A stretch of DNA of 64,000 nt. Source: Timema cristinae (lineage: Eukaryota > Arthropoda > Insecta > Phasmatodea > Timematidae). The DNA lies in contig JBCFYV010000012.1 of the NCBI GenBank assembly GCA_039000515.1, forward strand, positions 87,884,284 to 87,948,283. Direction: 5' to 3'. The notes beneath the pieces were generated by a model. That model did not search any database. It saw only the letters and a program-made list of their open reading frames with translations, and was not told where the DNA came from. The position numbers and the translations under genes are program-made. Of this stretch, positions 42,217 through 56,000 are shown piece after piece (positions within the stretch are counted from its first letter, which is position 1; the number at the start of each line of letters is the position of its first letter).

Positions 42217-43003
42217 CTGTTCATGATAGGTTTTTACCTGGATGACAGTTCAAAAATTATATGTTTAGGTTTTGGGTTGCCAACGCTTGTAAAATATCAT
42301 TGTTTTGTTATATATTTTAAGTTTTTTAATTACATATTATAGTTTACATTAAAAATAACATAAACTTAAGTTTACAAACACTGTTTCATAACTTTTAATA
42401 GGCCTAATTTCTTCTTACCCAATCTGAAACAATATTTTAAACATAATTAAAAGTACTTATTCTCCGTTTTGGAATGTTATCTATCATGTGTAATATAGCG
42501 CATACATTAATACCGCTTAATACAGGCATCTCATTTACTTGGAAAAGAGAAAATACTTGTCATTTTTTATAAATATAATAAATTTTTGAATGATTATTTT
42601 ATCATATTTCAAAATGTTTAACTGAATAAAATATGTTTTATCCACTGCGTGGGTGCATCATTGTAAAGAACTTGTTTCCATCACATAAAATCATATGGTT
42701 TAAATTTGTTGGGTGCCATTTTGAAGCTATGCTAGTTAGACCTTTTGTGAAAGTGATATGAATAATAATTTTTTTAAGTGGAATAAAACGATAAATAAAC
42801 TTTGTGCCCCATCTCAAATAAATATATAAATAATATTGGCCTAAATTACTGTGGTTAACTATCACATTCATACATTACCTTATGCTTTCATTACAGTTAT
42901 CCAAAGTGACATGTTAGCTGTTGGCATAGGGATATATTAGGGATTATTTCTAGTAACTCTTTGAACTGTCTGTCATCCTAGTAAACTAAGATCTTGAATG
43001 TAT
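42217..43003. mobile_element. Terminal-inverted-repeat element, copy 2, uninterrupted
   Basis: It is collinear with 2102-3552 over its whole length. At 42538-42545 it holds a single CTTGGAAA where copy 1 has the MITE. The ends are ctgttcatgataggttttta and the complementary ctgtcatcctagtaaac. Confidence 0.8.
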
Positions 43004-43845
43004 TTTAAGAAAGACAGATAGGAATAAAAAGAAACAATATGGCTTGCTTATTTAATAGTGGTGTGCAAATCTAAAATATTTATTGGCTTCAAATTTGGAT
43101 TTAATATTTTTTTTCAGATTTGACAATTACAAACAAAGTATTACCAATCAAATATTGAAGGCAAAACTAAATTTTGTGTTGTAAATAACTACCAAAATTA
43201 ATGTCAACTTGACAAAAATTCGCAGTAATTTAATTGCACGTTTTAATATATTTACTTAGTCTCCTAACTACATAAATATTCACAATATCTTATTCCCCCC
43301 ACCCAATTCCCCCTAACATAAAAATAATAATAATTGGAACATTGATTTCGCTACAGGAATATTTCATATGATTTGATTTGGCTTAGCTTAAAATTGATAA
43401 AATGGAATTCGCATATCCCTATTATTTACGATTCACAAGTATAAACAGTAAATGTATAACAATTTTCACTGTACAAGACACATTATTTTATTTATGATTT
43501 GGTGATTTATACAAAAATACAAAAAAAAAAAAAAATTCTCAAAGATCTGGTGGCAGACTCCAGTTGAAAATTATATTTATTTCCAAATTAAGGCTATCAA
43601 TGAAGAGAAAATATAATATACATGTGAGTTCAACAGATGTTGTTTTTAATATTACACTTGAAACACATTTTTCTTGAGGAACAAAACAATAAATTACTAA
43701 CAATCCATTTGACACCAAACTCAAATTTTTATCCAAAATAACCACATTTATAATAAAAGAGCAATCTCGACCCTGATAATATACAATTTTTAGTTGTGAA
43801 AAATGGAATAAATTTGTATGTGGAAAGAGGAGGAGAGGGTTAAAG

Positions 43846-44031
43846 TTAATCAACAGGCTGTCCTTGAGCAAACTTCTGTAGTCGCCTTCTTCGTATTTCT
43901 TCCTGTTCCTTAGTGAGGGAGGGCTCGGACTTTTTGATGCCAGCGTAATATTATTTGTAGAGGTTGACGCCTCGGTTGAAGACGTGGAAGGGAGGGGAGT
44001 GAAGCTTGTCGTTTCTTCAATGCTGGGTACC
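43846..44031 (-). CDS. SYVN1: HRD1 last exon with stop, frame break at an A run
   Basis: The exon starts after tttctag and reads [20 protein letters not shown] and on to NNITLASK, then shifts frame to [20 protein letters not shown] followed by FAQGQPVD and TAA. The RRRRLQK motif is the conserved HRD1 C-terminus. The shift lies at five A (plus-strand T 43931-43935); six would restore the frame. A 3' UTR with AT-rich sequence follows towards 43500. Confidence 0.87.
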
Positions 44032-47000
44032 CTAGAAACGTGGTCACAACTAAGTCAGGATAGATCTAGCCTCTCAATGATTTTATTGGTTTCATAGCCA
44101 GTATAATTACATTTTATCAATTTAGGTTGAATAGGGTTGTTTGAAATATTTGTGAGGTTAGATTTTTTTAACCATTTGGGATTTTTGTTACTGAAAATTT
44201 TTAATTATTATGGAGTGAGAATACCCATTAGTGGTGGCAATTTGTTTGATGATGTTGAGTTGTGTTTTATAATTCTTTTTGGAGAGTGGAATATGGAGTT
44301 GTTTATAAATTAGGCTATTGAAAGTTGCCAATTTATGAGTTGTGGGATGGTTAGAATCGCCGAAACATGTCACCCAGCCAAGAGTAGCAACAAATTATAT
44401 AAGGAGTGGAATTAAAACCACACAGATAAGTAACGTTACTATATTCAGACGTCAGATTTTTCCTTTTGGTTACACTTTTTTAGATGATCTTGTATTTATA
44501 ATATATCATAACCTGGATGACACATTCGTTGATTTCTATTAAATCTACAATTAATCTTGTCTCGATAATTAACACAAGAAGATTTTCATAAACCATTTGA
44601 CTCAAATAACAAGTTTTTAACATTAAATTATTTACAATCGTTTAATAATTTTGTGAAATAAGTCACTTGTTTGAATAATAATAATAAATAATAATAATAA
44701 TAATAATAATAAATATTGTTTTGCACAGTTTTATAATTTGTCCTTGTTTTATATTAATTAATTTCAAAACTTTACTATTTAACAATCTCAATAATGATTT
44801 TTTTCAATGTTATTGTACCTGTTTTATTTGACTTAATGTATTGATATATTATTTTCTCATTGAATAAATTATTTTCATGTTATGTTTCATATTTATATTT
44901 TTTGATTGACCAAAGAAATTGTAGCAATTAATCTAATTAGCTGTTCCATCTAAGTATGTTCCTTGTATTATAAATTAGTATTCTCCTTACTACAACTAAT
45001 ATGAATATTACTTACGTTTTTAAAGGAGTGTGAAACCTAAATACAATTAAAAAGGACTCCAGCTTTGAAAACATTTAAGGGGCCGAACCTAAAGAACATT
45101 TAAGGGGTTTCAAATCTAGACAACATTTAAGGAGTGTCAAGCCTTGAAAGCATTTAAGGAGTTTCAAGCCTAGACAACATTTAAAAGGTATCAAACCTAA
45201 AAATCATTTAAAGGGGTCAAGCCTAGAGAACATTTAAGGGGTGTCAAGCATAGATAACATGCAAGGTGTATCAACCCTAGATAACTTAAGGGGTGTCAAG
45301 CCTTGATACCATTTAGAAGGTTTCAAACCTAGAATACATTTGAAGGGTGTCAATCCTAGATAACATTCAAGGGTGTCAAGCCTAGATAACATTTAAGGGA
45401 TGTAAAACCTAGTTACCAATTAGAATGTTTCAAACCTAGAATACATTTAGGGGGGGTCAAGCCAAGAGAACATTTAAAGAGGGTCAAGAACTAATTTTAT
45501 CATTCATTACTGTTATGTTGTTTTAGTAAATGTATTGTTGTATAATATTAAAGTGGCAGCAGTATCAACTGATACTGGTAATAACATTTAGTATACAGCC
45601 AGTCTCTGTGATGAACAGAATGAAGATGTTGATTGCTTGTAGGGTCAGTTGGTGGCTTGGCAGCCTGATGTGCAATAGTACCGTCAGGCTTAGTAAGAAA
45701 AGTAACAGGAAACTACCACACTCCTAATTTCCCTAGTAAGCCTTTTCAGTGCTGCATAGGCTTTCAACTGACAGTGGAATTGTTTAGGATTAGGGATGGA
45801 TAGGAATGACTTTTTTCATTTCAGGACAGGAATGGGACGGGAAAAGAGACCAAATAGCGAGATTTGAGACAGGAAATTTTAAAATAACTCTTTATAGTAA
45901 TCTTAGATTCAAAATATATGGATTTCTAAACTAATATGATAACACCTGTTAAAGTTATAGTATTAAAACCAGCTTCGATGGCTGCATGGTCTAAGTCATA
46001 GATTAGAATGCCAATGGTGAGGATATTTAGTTTGATCTTGGCCGGGTGTGTGGTTATTCCTAAATGGTTTCCCACTCTACCCAATTCAATCTTCCTCATT
46101 CCTAACACACTAGAGTAATTAGTACACAGGTGCATAACTGGAACAAGTAATAAGACATGGTGCTAAACATAATAAAATAAATATAAGTGTGCACAAATAT
46201 CATTTTTTATCAAATCAAAAAAACAAAATTTAGACTATCTAATAATAAAATAATTAATTTTATTGCATTTTTGATGAACATTATTTTTATTAGTTAATTT
46301 CGTTTGAAAATTGTATTTTATATTTAACTATTTGCATAGTGCAAACAATACTAGAAAATATCATGTTAGGCACCTCTTCAATTAGGTCCAAGTATGAAAC
46401 TGCCAAATACTATCTAGGTTTGAAACCTCATAAAAGTTACTTTACTTAAATCTTATTTCTAGGTTTGACACCCCTCCAGTGGTGCCTCGTGTATAGGCAC
46501 TGCAAAACTGCAGCACCCCCTATTTCCACTTGATATTATCGATAACATTTAATATAATGAGTACCTTTTTCTTTAATTCTTTCTTTATTTTTGTAGTACA
46601 ATTTATATTCCTTAAGCTTAATGTCAGTACTTCAGTAGCCATCCCCCAGTTTATGAAAAAGATACAAACATCTTTGTATGTAACTGTGTGCTTCACAGTG
46701 CCAGCGACGTGGTGTATGACTGTTGTGCGCATGCGCACATAGGGTGGGGAGGAAGGCGGCACTGCCAGGTAGAGAGAGCACTGTTGCTCTCACAGTGCCG
46801 GCTCTGGCGTGATGGTGGAAGGAAGTTTCTTTTTACTCAGCGTGTTTTGTGTTTAAAAACCTTGTACCATATTCTTGAATGTGATAAAGTGCAGGATTAG
46901 ATTATTATTCCGCTTCCAGCTATTCTATTTGATTAATTTTTTTTTCGGTTATTTTATTTAACAGAAAGCTTTAAACATGGCCTTGCATCCCCAAGAAATA

Positions 47001-50000
47001 AGTTCTGTGACTGTAACTTAGGAAGTGTGTGACTATATATGGGTTGATATAATGGATAGATATTCGTCCACTAAACACTAAGAAGCTGATAAATTGTTCA
47101 ACAAGAATTGCTTCACTAAATTTAAGAATGAACATCCCACAAAAGAGATAGTAGTGACCACTGAAGTTTATCCCATGATTGACAAAGAAAAGCTTGAAAC
47201 TGAACTAAAAGTATTCTATTGTAGGACTGATAATCATGAATATTGCAAATTAATTTAGCTGATGAAATTTATCTTGGAAAATAATCTAGATGATGTTTTT
47301 GCGCAAATTAAAACAAGAATAAATAGATCAAACTTGAACTATAACAATTTAAGTTTAAGTAAGTAAACAATTTTTTTTTTAAAGATCCTATCAAGTTCCT
47401 GAATAAATTTTCTTTTTATACATGTTTTTTTTTCCTTTTACACAATTTTAAAACAAAGGCTAGAAATTTTCTGGAGCAACACCCTCACTAATTTTAGCTA
47501 CGAGCCACCACTGCACCCCTCAAAGATGATTGTTTAGCACCCCTTATACTCTACTCCCTGTTTGTCTCACCACAACAAACATGCTGATCCCTCATAAATG
47601 GTTGATCTTGGTATAAGTTACTTCCTTCCCCCCTTCGGCTAATTTCCACACCCCAAAATATAGTAGCTTATATCTCTGTCCTTTAAATATTTCAAACTCT
47701 TTCACTTGCTGGAGTGCCACACACCCATTGTTTGGTTCCTGGAGCACTATGTTTTGTTTCCCCGCCCCCAAACTTTTCCGGGAAAGCATCAATCCCGTCG
47801 TACCTAAGTGGAATAAATAAATTCCCGACCTTAGGAGACCTTTTCCCAAGGGCTTGGGATCTCGTCCACCCCTACCAACCAAATTTTGGGTTGGTTACTA
47901 ATCATCACACAAACAAAAGTAGGCCTTGCATATTAGTAAATGAGAACTTTATTAATCGCCCCATTATTTTACCCTTAAAAATAATAATAATTAATATAAT
48001 AATAATAATAATAATTAATAAATAATAATAATAATGTTTTAATTTAAGGAAATATAATCTCTACACTGACCAGTTAAACATTCTCCATGCAATTTTTAAA
48101 TTTAAATTTCTGTCAAAAGCTTATGACAAAATTTAAAAAAATTTGATTTAGGTGAAACTGCCTGTCTAAAAAAAACTGTATTATAGGTTCCTCTCAATTT
48201 CCTGAAAATTTGTTTTAAATTATGTCTCTTTTTATTAATACCAGCTTAAATAACAATGTTTTGAAGTAATATTTTTCCTAATTGAATTTAAAACCCCATT
48301 TTCAATAGTAATTTACTAATTCAAATTATTTTTAATCAAAAATATAAGAAAAATTTACTATTTGATTTGTACTATTCAGTATTCATTCGAAATTTTGAGA
48401 TTCAATTTGAAAAATAATCCTATTCGCACATAGCTAATTAACTATCATTTTAAAATATTACTCTTTCATCATAAACCCAGTTTTACCTTTCCTAAGCAAA
48501 AGTAGTAGCTAATGCAAATTGAACTTACGTGGCTGCAGTACTGTGAGGCTGGTCAACTGGAATGGTATTAGTGTTGGGTGCTGCACCCTCTTGAGTGGCG
48601 GGGGAAACGTTCATCATACTGATTGGACAAGAACAAGGAAATAATATGATCAGCAGGAGTACCAACTTCAAAATACTCAACCAATTTATAGCCAGGATCA
48701 GATTTAACGTAAGAGGTGGTGGCAGCCAGACAAGTTTGTGGTAGCACTGTACCTGTTGGAGGTGAGAACACACAGGTATGGCAAATATATGACATGCGTG
48801 CCACCCAGTGGCACTTGAACAAGATTTAGGTGGCACTAAGACGTGAAAAAAAGTAACCACTAAATAAAACTTTTCTCGATATGGTATTATTTTTTTGAGG
48901 TCAATAATATTTATATAGCCATGTCATTCACATGTCACAATGAACTTTGTTAAGACAAGTGCTAAAAATCATTTTGTGTGCTGTTGAAGACAACAAGTTA
49001 TGAACATAACATAAATATCTTGGCTTTCAAAATACAACACATTTCAAACTATAATGGAAAAGATTATGTAATTTTTTATTTTAAAATTGATTTATATTTA
49101 TTATAATTTTACTCCTGAAGATGTTACTTTAAATACTTTTACTTTAAGTTAATGACATTAATATTGTCTAAGACAATCGCTCTGATGATAAAATAAATTT
49201 TATTTCATTTAAATTTAATCATTATTAAAATATTTACAATTTTATTTGAGTTGCTGCATTTATTAATATTCAAACGTTTTCATTTTAAAATACTCATTAA
49301 ATATGTAATTAAGAGGTGGCACACTGGACTTGTTCAAAATTTCGGTAGTCCCTAAGTGGCAAACTGGTCGGAAAAGTTTAACTATCTTCGATCTAGTAAA
49401 TGTTGGTAGCATGTACCTGTAAGAGGTGGCAGCTGCCAGGAATATTGTTGCATGAGTAGCACAGAAGAATCCAACAAGGCCTGGATATTCTTCAAACACT
49501 GTAGCCTGGCCTCCACATTTTCACGCCTATTCCCTTCCAATTGACGTAGTTCCTCCAAGCTCAGAGCAGAGTAGTTGACTTCAGGAATCGTAGGGAGCAC
49601 TGTTGCTGTAACATCACAATGGCACTTTAACATTCTATACATAAAAGTAAAACGCAACAAGAAATTAAATATGTCTTTAATAAATAGCCTCAGTGAGTGA
49701 AATTTCTTAACATGTTTCAAGTTTAAAAAGTGAGCTTTTGGACTTACAAACTTTTATTAATCATTATCCTTAAATGTTTATTGATAATGTTGAGTTAGAA
49801 TAGGCTGACTTATTAAAACAACATCAATGAGATTAATTGCTAGTTGGATAGTTAGTTTCAAATGTTTTCATATTTCTATAGAGAACCGATAATAAAACAA
49901 ATGAGGTGGTTTGTCTAAATAATGTTCAAGGGGAAGGACATGCAATAACAATCATATGTATGTTAAAGTTTAATAGAGGTTATGTCATAATATGGATGCA

Positions 50001-53000
50001 TGTTTCATTCAAAAGGAAGGTACAAAATATTTTGAGCATTAGGGCACAGCCTTATTTGTGACCAAGGCTAAAATGTCAAATAAAGTTATTTATTTGGAAG
50101 ACCCAAAGTAGTTGTCACTAGGCTTTAGTTGCATAATAGTCTCCTTCATGATGACAAGATATTGCCTGCTGGTGCCATTGTTGAAAATATGGCTGTAGCT
50201 TTAGGGGCAGAATATTTGTTTTTAATACTGTGTCTTACAACCCATTCGAGCTATACATTTATATACTAATGATGCTAGTGGTTTTAGGGATTAGGAAGGC
50301 TATTTTATATTAAGTGTACACACATTTTCATAAAGTAAGAGTGGAAAACCACCCTCAGTACACCCGACTGAGATTCGAACTATGATCCCCCCATCATGGG
50401 CAATTAGACCAAGCGACCACCGAAGCGGACCAGAAAAAATATAATTTAGATTGTGTAAATATGTGGTTGTTTCACTCATAACATAAGGAATGTGTTAGAT
50501 AAGGAGCTTAACCTCTATTTCCTTACAAATTACCTTACTACTATTTCTTCCTGGGCAAGATGCAATGAAAACATTGAGATATGAAGTGTGTGTAAATGTG
50601 TGTTAGTTTTGTTTTTTTTACTTTTATCTGTGCTTTATTTTTCAACAATTTTATAATATTTATTTAATTTCATATTATATTTTGCTTGGTGCACTTTATT
50701 TATTATATAGAATGACCTTATCAAACAGCTAGGATAACTTACTAGCTTTACGTGAGTGTATCTGTACGCCAAACCGTAAAATCTGTCGAATCTTTCACAA
50801 CAAACTATTTGTTTTTAAAATTCCTCTTTTCTTTCAAGCACTTTTGTAACATTAGCAATACTAGCTAATGCTACATTAGTTCTACCCGCCCCAAATAATC
50901 TAATACTCATAAACATCCTGCAATTTCATAGATTTACAAAACTTACTATGCCTACAATATGTGTTTTACTCACTCATTGTATCATCTGGCTTAGCACGAG
51001 TTCCCATGACCAACCTGTTCACACCGAAGTTAATAATGAAGAGAAGACAGTCAGCAAGATATTTCAATAGGGGGATCCAGAAATGCGCTGAATGGCCCTG
51101 TCGGCCGACAGGCGGACACAATCTTAAACTGCCTACCCGCCAGGTGTCCGGTCTACGTGACTTGGTGAACGTTCCATGTTTTAACAGCCAACTCACCAGG
51201 TGTCCGGCCTACGTGACCTGAGAACGTGCCAGGTTTTAACTGCAACTAACCTGATGTCTGGCCTACGAGACTTGAACACGTGCCACGTTTCAACTGCAAC
51301 TAACCAGATGTCTGGTCTACGTGACTTGGACTCGTGCCAAGTATGGCAGCTGCTAACAAGAGAGTGATGCTGTTAACACGTGTTCGCGATGTGACAACAT
51401 ATTTTTAATATAAAAATCTCCCACCTTCTTTATCCACCAACTAGACCTATATATAGCTGTCACTCAGCAAAGTTGACTATTATATCCGACACTTCCACGA
51501 GAAGTCCTGGGCTGGACTTAGACATAACCGCTCCAGGATGGCAATATATAAACTCTATATATTTTATTAAATATTTAAAATTTAAAATGACCTTTATGGG
51601 TTTGAGTGTTTAAACACTTTAATTATGTGATTATTATCATTCAGTGTAAGCTTAGTAAGTTCTCACTAGAAGATTTATTTTTGAAAGTAAAATTGTTTTA
51701 TGAAACACTTATTGTTTCTATTTGCCGCTTGGGTGCTATTCTCTTTGTAATTTTTGTAATATTAAATAGGTAGCCACTTTATAATTCTTTTTCTAGCTTG
51801 GAATATTAAGTTTAAATATAAATTGTTGTTGCACTTGTGGTTACCAATAATTGTTTGACCTTTAAAATTTGATAATGTTTCATTTATAGGTAATATTTTA
51901 TAGACATATTTTCTTTATAGAACTTATTAAAGCAATTCATTTTTGTTGGTTTATAAGTTAAAACTTTAACCAATTCGTTTAGTGAGAAATTACAAGTATT
52001 CTATTGTAATATTACTTTGTTTTCTATTATAATGTTAAACATTGACATGTCAGAATCTTCTCGATTACTTAAAAGGTGGTAGAAGTAAAAGTCCCATAGA
52101 AGTTTGAGTTATGTCGGGAAGTCAAACATTTGTGTAATTTATAAATATTTATGCCAGGCCTCCACCGTGGTTCGGATTCCACGTTAAACTGTAGGTCCTT
52201 CATTTAATCTCACAATCACCCTACCATTACACATTAGCGTAAGTGCGTATAACCCGAACGGGTAGTAAGACGCGGTGCTAATAATAATAATAATAATAAT
52301 ATAAATATTTAAATTTAAATTTGTTTAGTCTAAATTCACAATGGTGATTCAGGCAGACTCATACATATACTTGAATAATTTACTTTGAGATTGTGAAATA
52401 TATTCCCAAATTTACTGTACAAGAGCAGTCTCTGTTGTATTTATATATTTATCAACACACTTCAGTTTGCCTTGTGAAGCCATGTATTAATTATTTACCT
52501 CTGTTGTTTTGCCTTAAATAAATAATTCAAATTTTTCATAAACTTGCAATTGTTCCTATTTTTTGTTATATTAATTTCCTTATAGTTTTTGTCCACCCTT
52601 TTTTAGGCTATTGTGGCTTCTAGCTATTAGAAGTGGAGAACGATACATTTTGTCTGAGGATCTGTGAAGCTTCAATAATATCAATATTGATTCAAATTTT
52701 ATATTATTTTATTTAATAACTCGAATCAAAGCAAACTAGAAAAAAATCAACGAGGTTTTAGGTTGTTGAAAATCCCAGAATATGCCTAAAATATTTTATT
52801 CTCTCAACCAAATACTATTGACAAAAGAAGTGTTTTAACTTGCTACTATAATGGCAATATTGGGAACAGAAGAGGATTTAGACTAGAGGCCCACTAGGCA
52901 CGGGCAACTGATTTAGGGGGCGGCGCATTTTTGATAATATTATTTTTATTACAATATCTTGTTTTTAAAAATTAATGACTAACATTATCGGAATGGTTCA

Positions 53001-56000
53001 CGTTAAAGTCAGACCGACAATATTTCTTTTAAATAGCTTTACTTTGCAATTGCTCTGTAACTGAGGTCAGTCTCCCTTTCTTCATAATATTAACTCAAGC
53101 TATTGTAGGGCATGTACATGCCCGATTATTTTTATTATACATATTTTCTTGAATACTAATAACTTCCACCCCCCCCCCCCCAACACCAATTTCCACCGAA
53201 ACTTCCTAAAGCCCTTGACAAAAAAAAGGGGGAGGTCGGGGCATATTATAATTGTGCCTAGAGGCGCAAAAATTTTAAATCCACCACTGATTGGGAATCC
53301 AAAGCAGGGTTTTTTTTTAAATGAGAAAACAATAATATTTAGCACCGCGTCTTACTACTCGTTTGGGTTATACGCTTTTAAGTACTAATTACGCTAATGG
53401 ATTAGGAATTGGGAAGGTCGAATTAGAGGAAGTGAACCCGCATTTGCGTGGAGGGAGAGTGGAAAACCATTTAGGAAAAATCACCCCCAGTTCACCTGAC
53501 CAAGATTCGAACCTCGATCTCCCCGTCCTCAGCAGTCGAGCTCAACATGACAAGCGCGTTAGCCAACTACGCCACAGAGGCGGGTAGTAAGAAAACAACA
53601 CCAAATTAATTAAGCTAGAATGAGATATTTTTACATTAATGTCTATTAATATCTTTGGGTTCATATCTTACGTCACTATCAAGCAAGGTCATAAGATATT
53701 AATTCATGTTATTTTAGTGTGTGTGTTCTAAGCTTTGGTCTCTAAAAAAAATGAATGTGCCTAATGGCTTGGTTTAGTTATTAATAGTTAAATGAAAATT
53801 AAAACTCTCTGAAGTTTCAAGAAAAATGAAAGTGCATAAATTTTCAAAAGAAGTCTTTTATATATATGATATATTTAAAATAAAATAATGTGTAAATGGT
53901 GCAACACCACAATGACTGGCTTATGAAAGATGTGTTAAGCATTGACAGTGCTCTGCATAAGCAAAGAAAAACATTTTTTTTTTAATCATTCATTAAAAGA
54001 CAGGTGATCCTTTGAAAATATACTAACAAAATCAATACATAAAAACACTTCAAAAAAGCAAAAAGAGGTTTTCCTTGAAGAAAGTCTGAAAAACCAAAAA
54101 ATGACCGCAAAGAGTTTATTATGGGCACAACAAAAACATTTATATAAGCCAATATTTCTAATGAGAAACTTGATCATCCTTCTATATGCTGTTGGACGGC
54201 CTGTAGCAATTATTGCTCCAAGTCAACAGAATGGGGACAGTCAAGTATAAACATCACGTACCCAATACCACTAATCTTGCCGAGCACCTCGCGCAACAAA
54301 CATCCGACTACACAAACCACAAGCGAACAACTGCCAAGACTGAGCAAGTTCCGCATCTCGCCACTTGAGACCGGCACCACCACTACCATGATCAATCCGC
54401 CCAACTTCAAGAAACGAGAAGAAGATGGTAACTGCCAGACTTTGCCAGAATAACATAGAATGTTCTTCTGCCGGCGCGCCCCCTTCCTTTGTGCCTATCC
54501 TGTTCGATGAGTGTGCCATATAAAAGACCATTCGTCGAGGAAGACGTCACTCTTGGACTTGGCTGCGACCATGTAGGACTAAGCGTCGGCGTAACGGACA
54601 TATTATGTTAATGTAAGAATAAAATCCAATTTCGGTTTAAATGTAAATTATGGGAACTAGTCAAAATTCTTTTTGATCTTTTTATCAAATTTAATTATAA
54701 AGTATTTGCGTAAATCTTCGTCTTTGATTTACTTTATAATGAGAGTATTGTAAAGTCAGACATTTTCTGTGTTATTGATATTAGGCATTATGGCGAACTT
54801 TATACTCAACCAATTAAATTTATTTGTTTCTCAGTACTATTTAGGTTAGATGAGTGTAGTAAATATGAAAATTTGAGAGTGTTGTTAGATCAGAACTTTT
54901 AAATATTATCCATAATGATTGAAAGTCAAACATTTCAAAATTAACTTTATTTCGTCTCAATTGCAAATGTGGCATTTTGGGTTTGGTAAACATTAAGGTG
55001 GGAAAGTGTTTGAAATATGGTGCCGAGATTTTCAATATTGGTAAAATGGAGTATTGCACTAGATTATTATATATATCAACTTAACTTTATATTTTTTTAC
55101 TAGTTTCTCAATTGTTACTTTTAGGATAGTGTTGTTAATATCTATTTTGTGCCAAAATAGAACAAAAAACTTAAAAGGGTAATGTTAGGAAATATCCTCG
55201 ATATTTATAATAGTACTATAATCCTTGTTTAGGACATAGGTGAAGGCTATTTTGAGTTCTGCTAGTAGGTTATTAGCTTTAAAGTTAAATGGTATTGACA
55301 TTAGGTATTTTTGATGGAACTAAAACTTTTAGTAACATGTGGCATTTTCGCAACAGGTTCACAAATGTGTTAGTTAGGAGAGATCATTTACTGTACTACG
55401 TATGATCATATTAAATTAATGTTATGCATCAATATTTGTATTTACGTAATATGTTTAGGGTACATCATAAATAACGTAATGATTTGAAGGAAAAGAGTAA
55501 ATATTTATGGAACAATGTTTTTATTGGATAGTATATATTTATGTTGAGAATGCTTGCTCACTCACGACTATTTTTTATATATATATATATAATATATCTA
55601 ATTATTATTAAATTTAATGCTCTTCAAATAATATGCTTATTATTTAATAAAGTTTGGCATAAATTAAATCAAAAGATACTAAGACTTGAATTTATTCTAT
55701 TACATAATTACGCCATATTATCCCCAAGTCTAGAAAAGGTGCGAGGGATTAGCCTTCAACCTTTTTATATATTAATATGTTAGGCAACCTGTGAAGGTGG
55801 ACCGTAGTTTCCTGCTACTCACAAGAGTGAGTTGCGTGCGCTGGGGATATGCTAAATGTCCAGCACTTTATAACTCACTATTTTAGGATATTCACTCTAC
55901 GACGCTCCTCTATATTCTAATTTATTTTTCTTTAACTGTAGGTTTTGTTTTATTTATGTATTGAATCCCTCTAGTTTGGAGCTTAGGGATTACAGACCAA

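Noticed and set aside
44678..48034. Short regularly spaced repeats considered as a CRISPR array
   Set aside because: The units are contiguous minisatellite or AAT repeats without unique spacers, in a eukaryotic genome.
54210..54601. Several overlapping minus-strand frames in a GC-rich block
   Set aside because: Three frames are open at once because of composition; more consistent with an LTR or repeat than with a gene.
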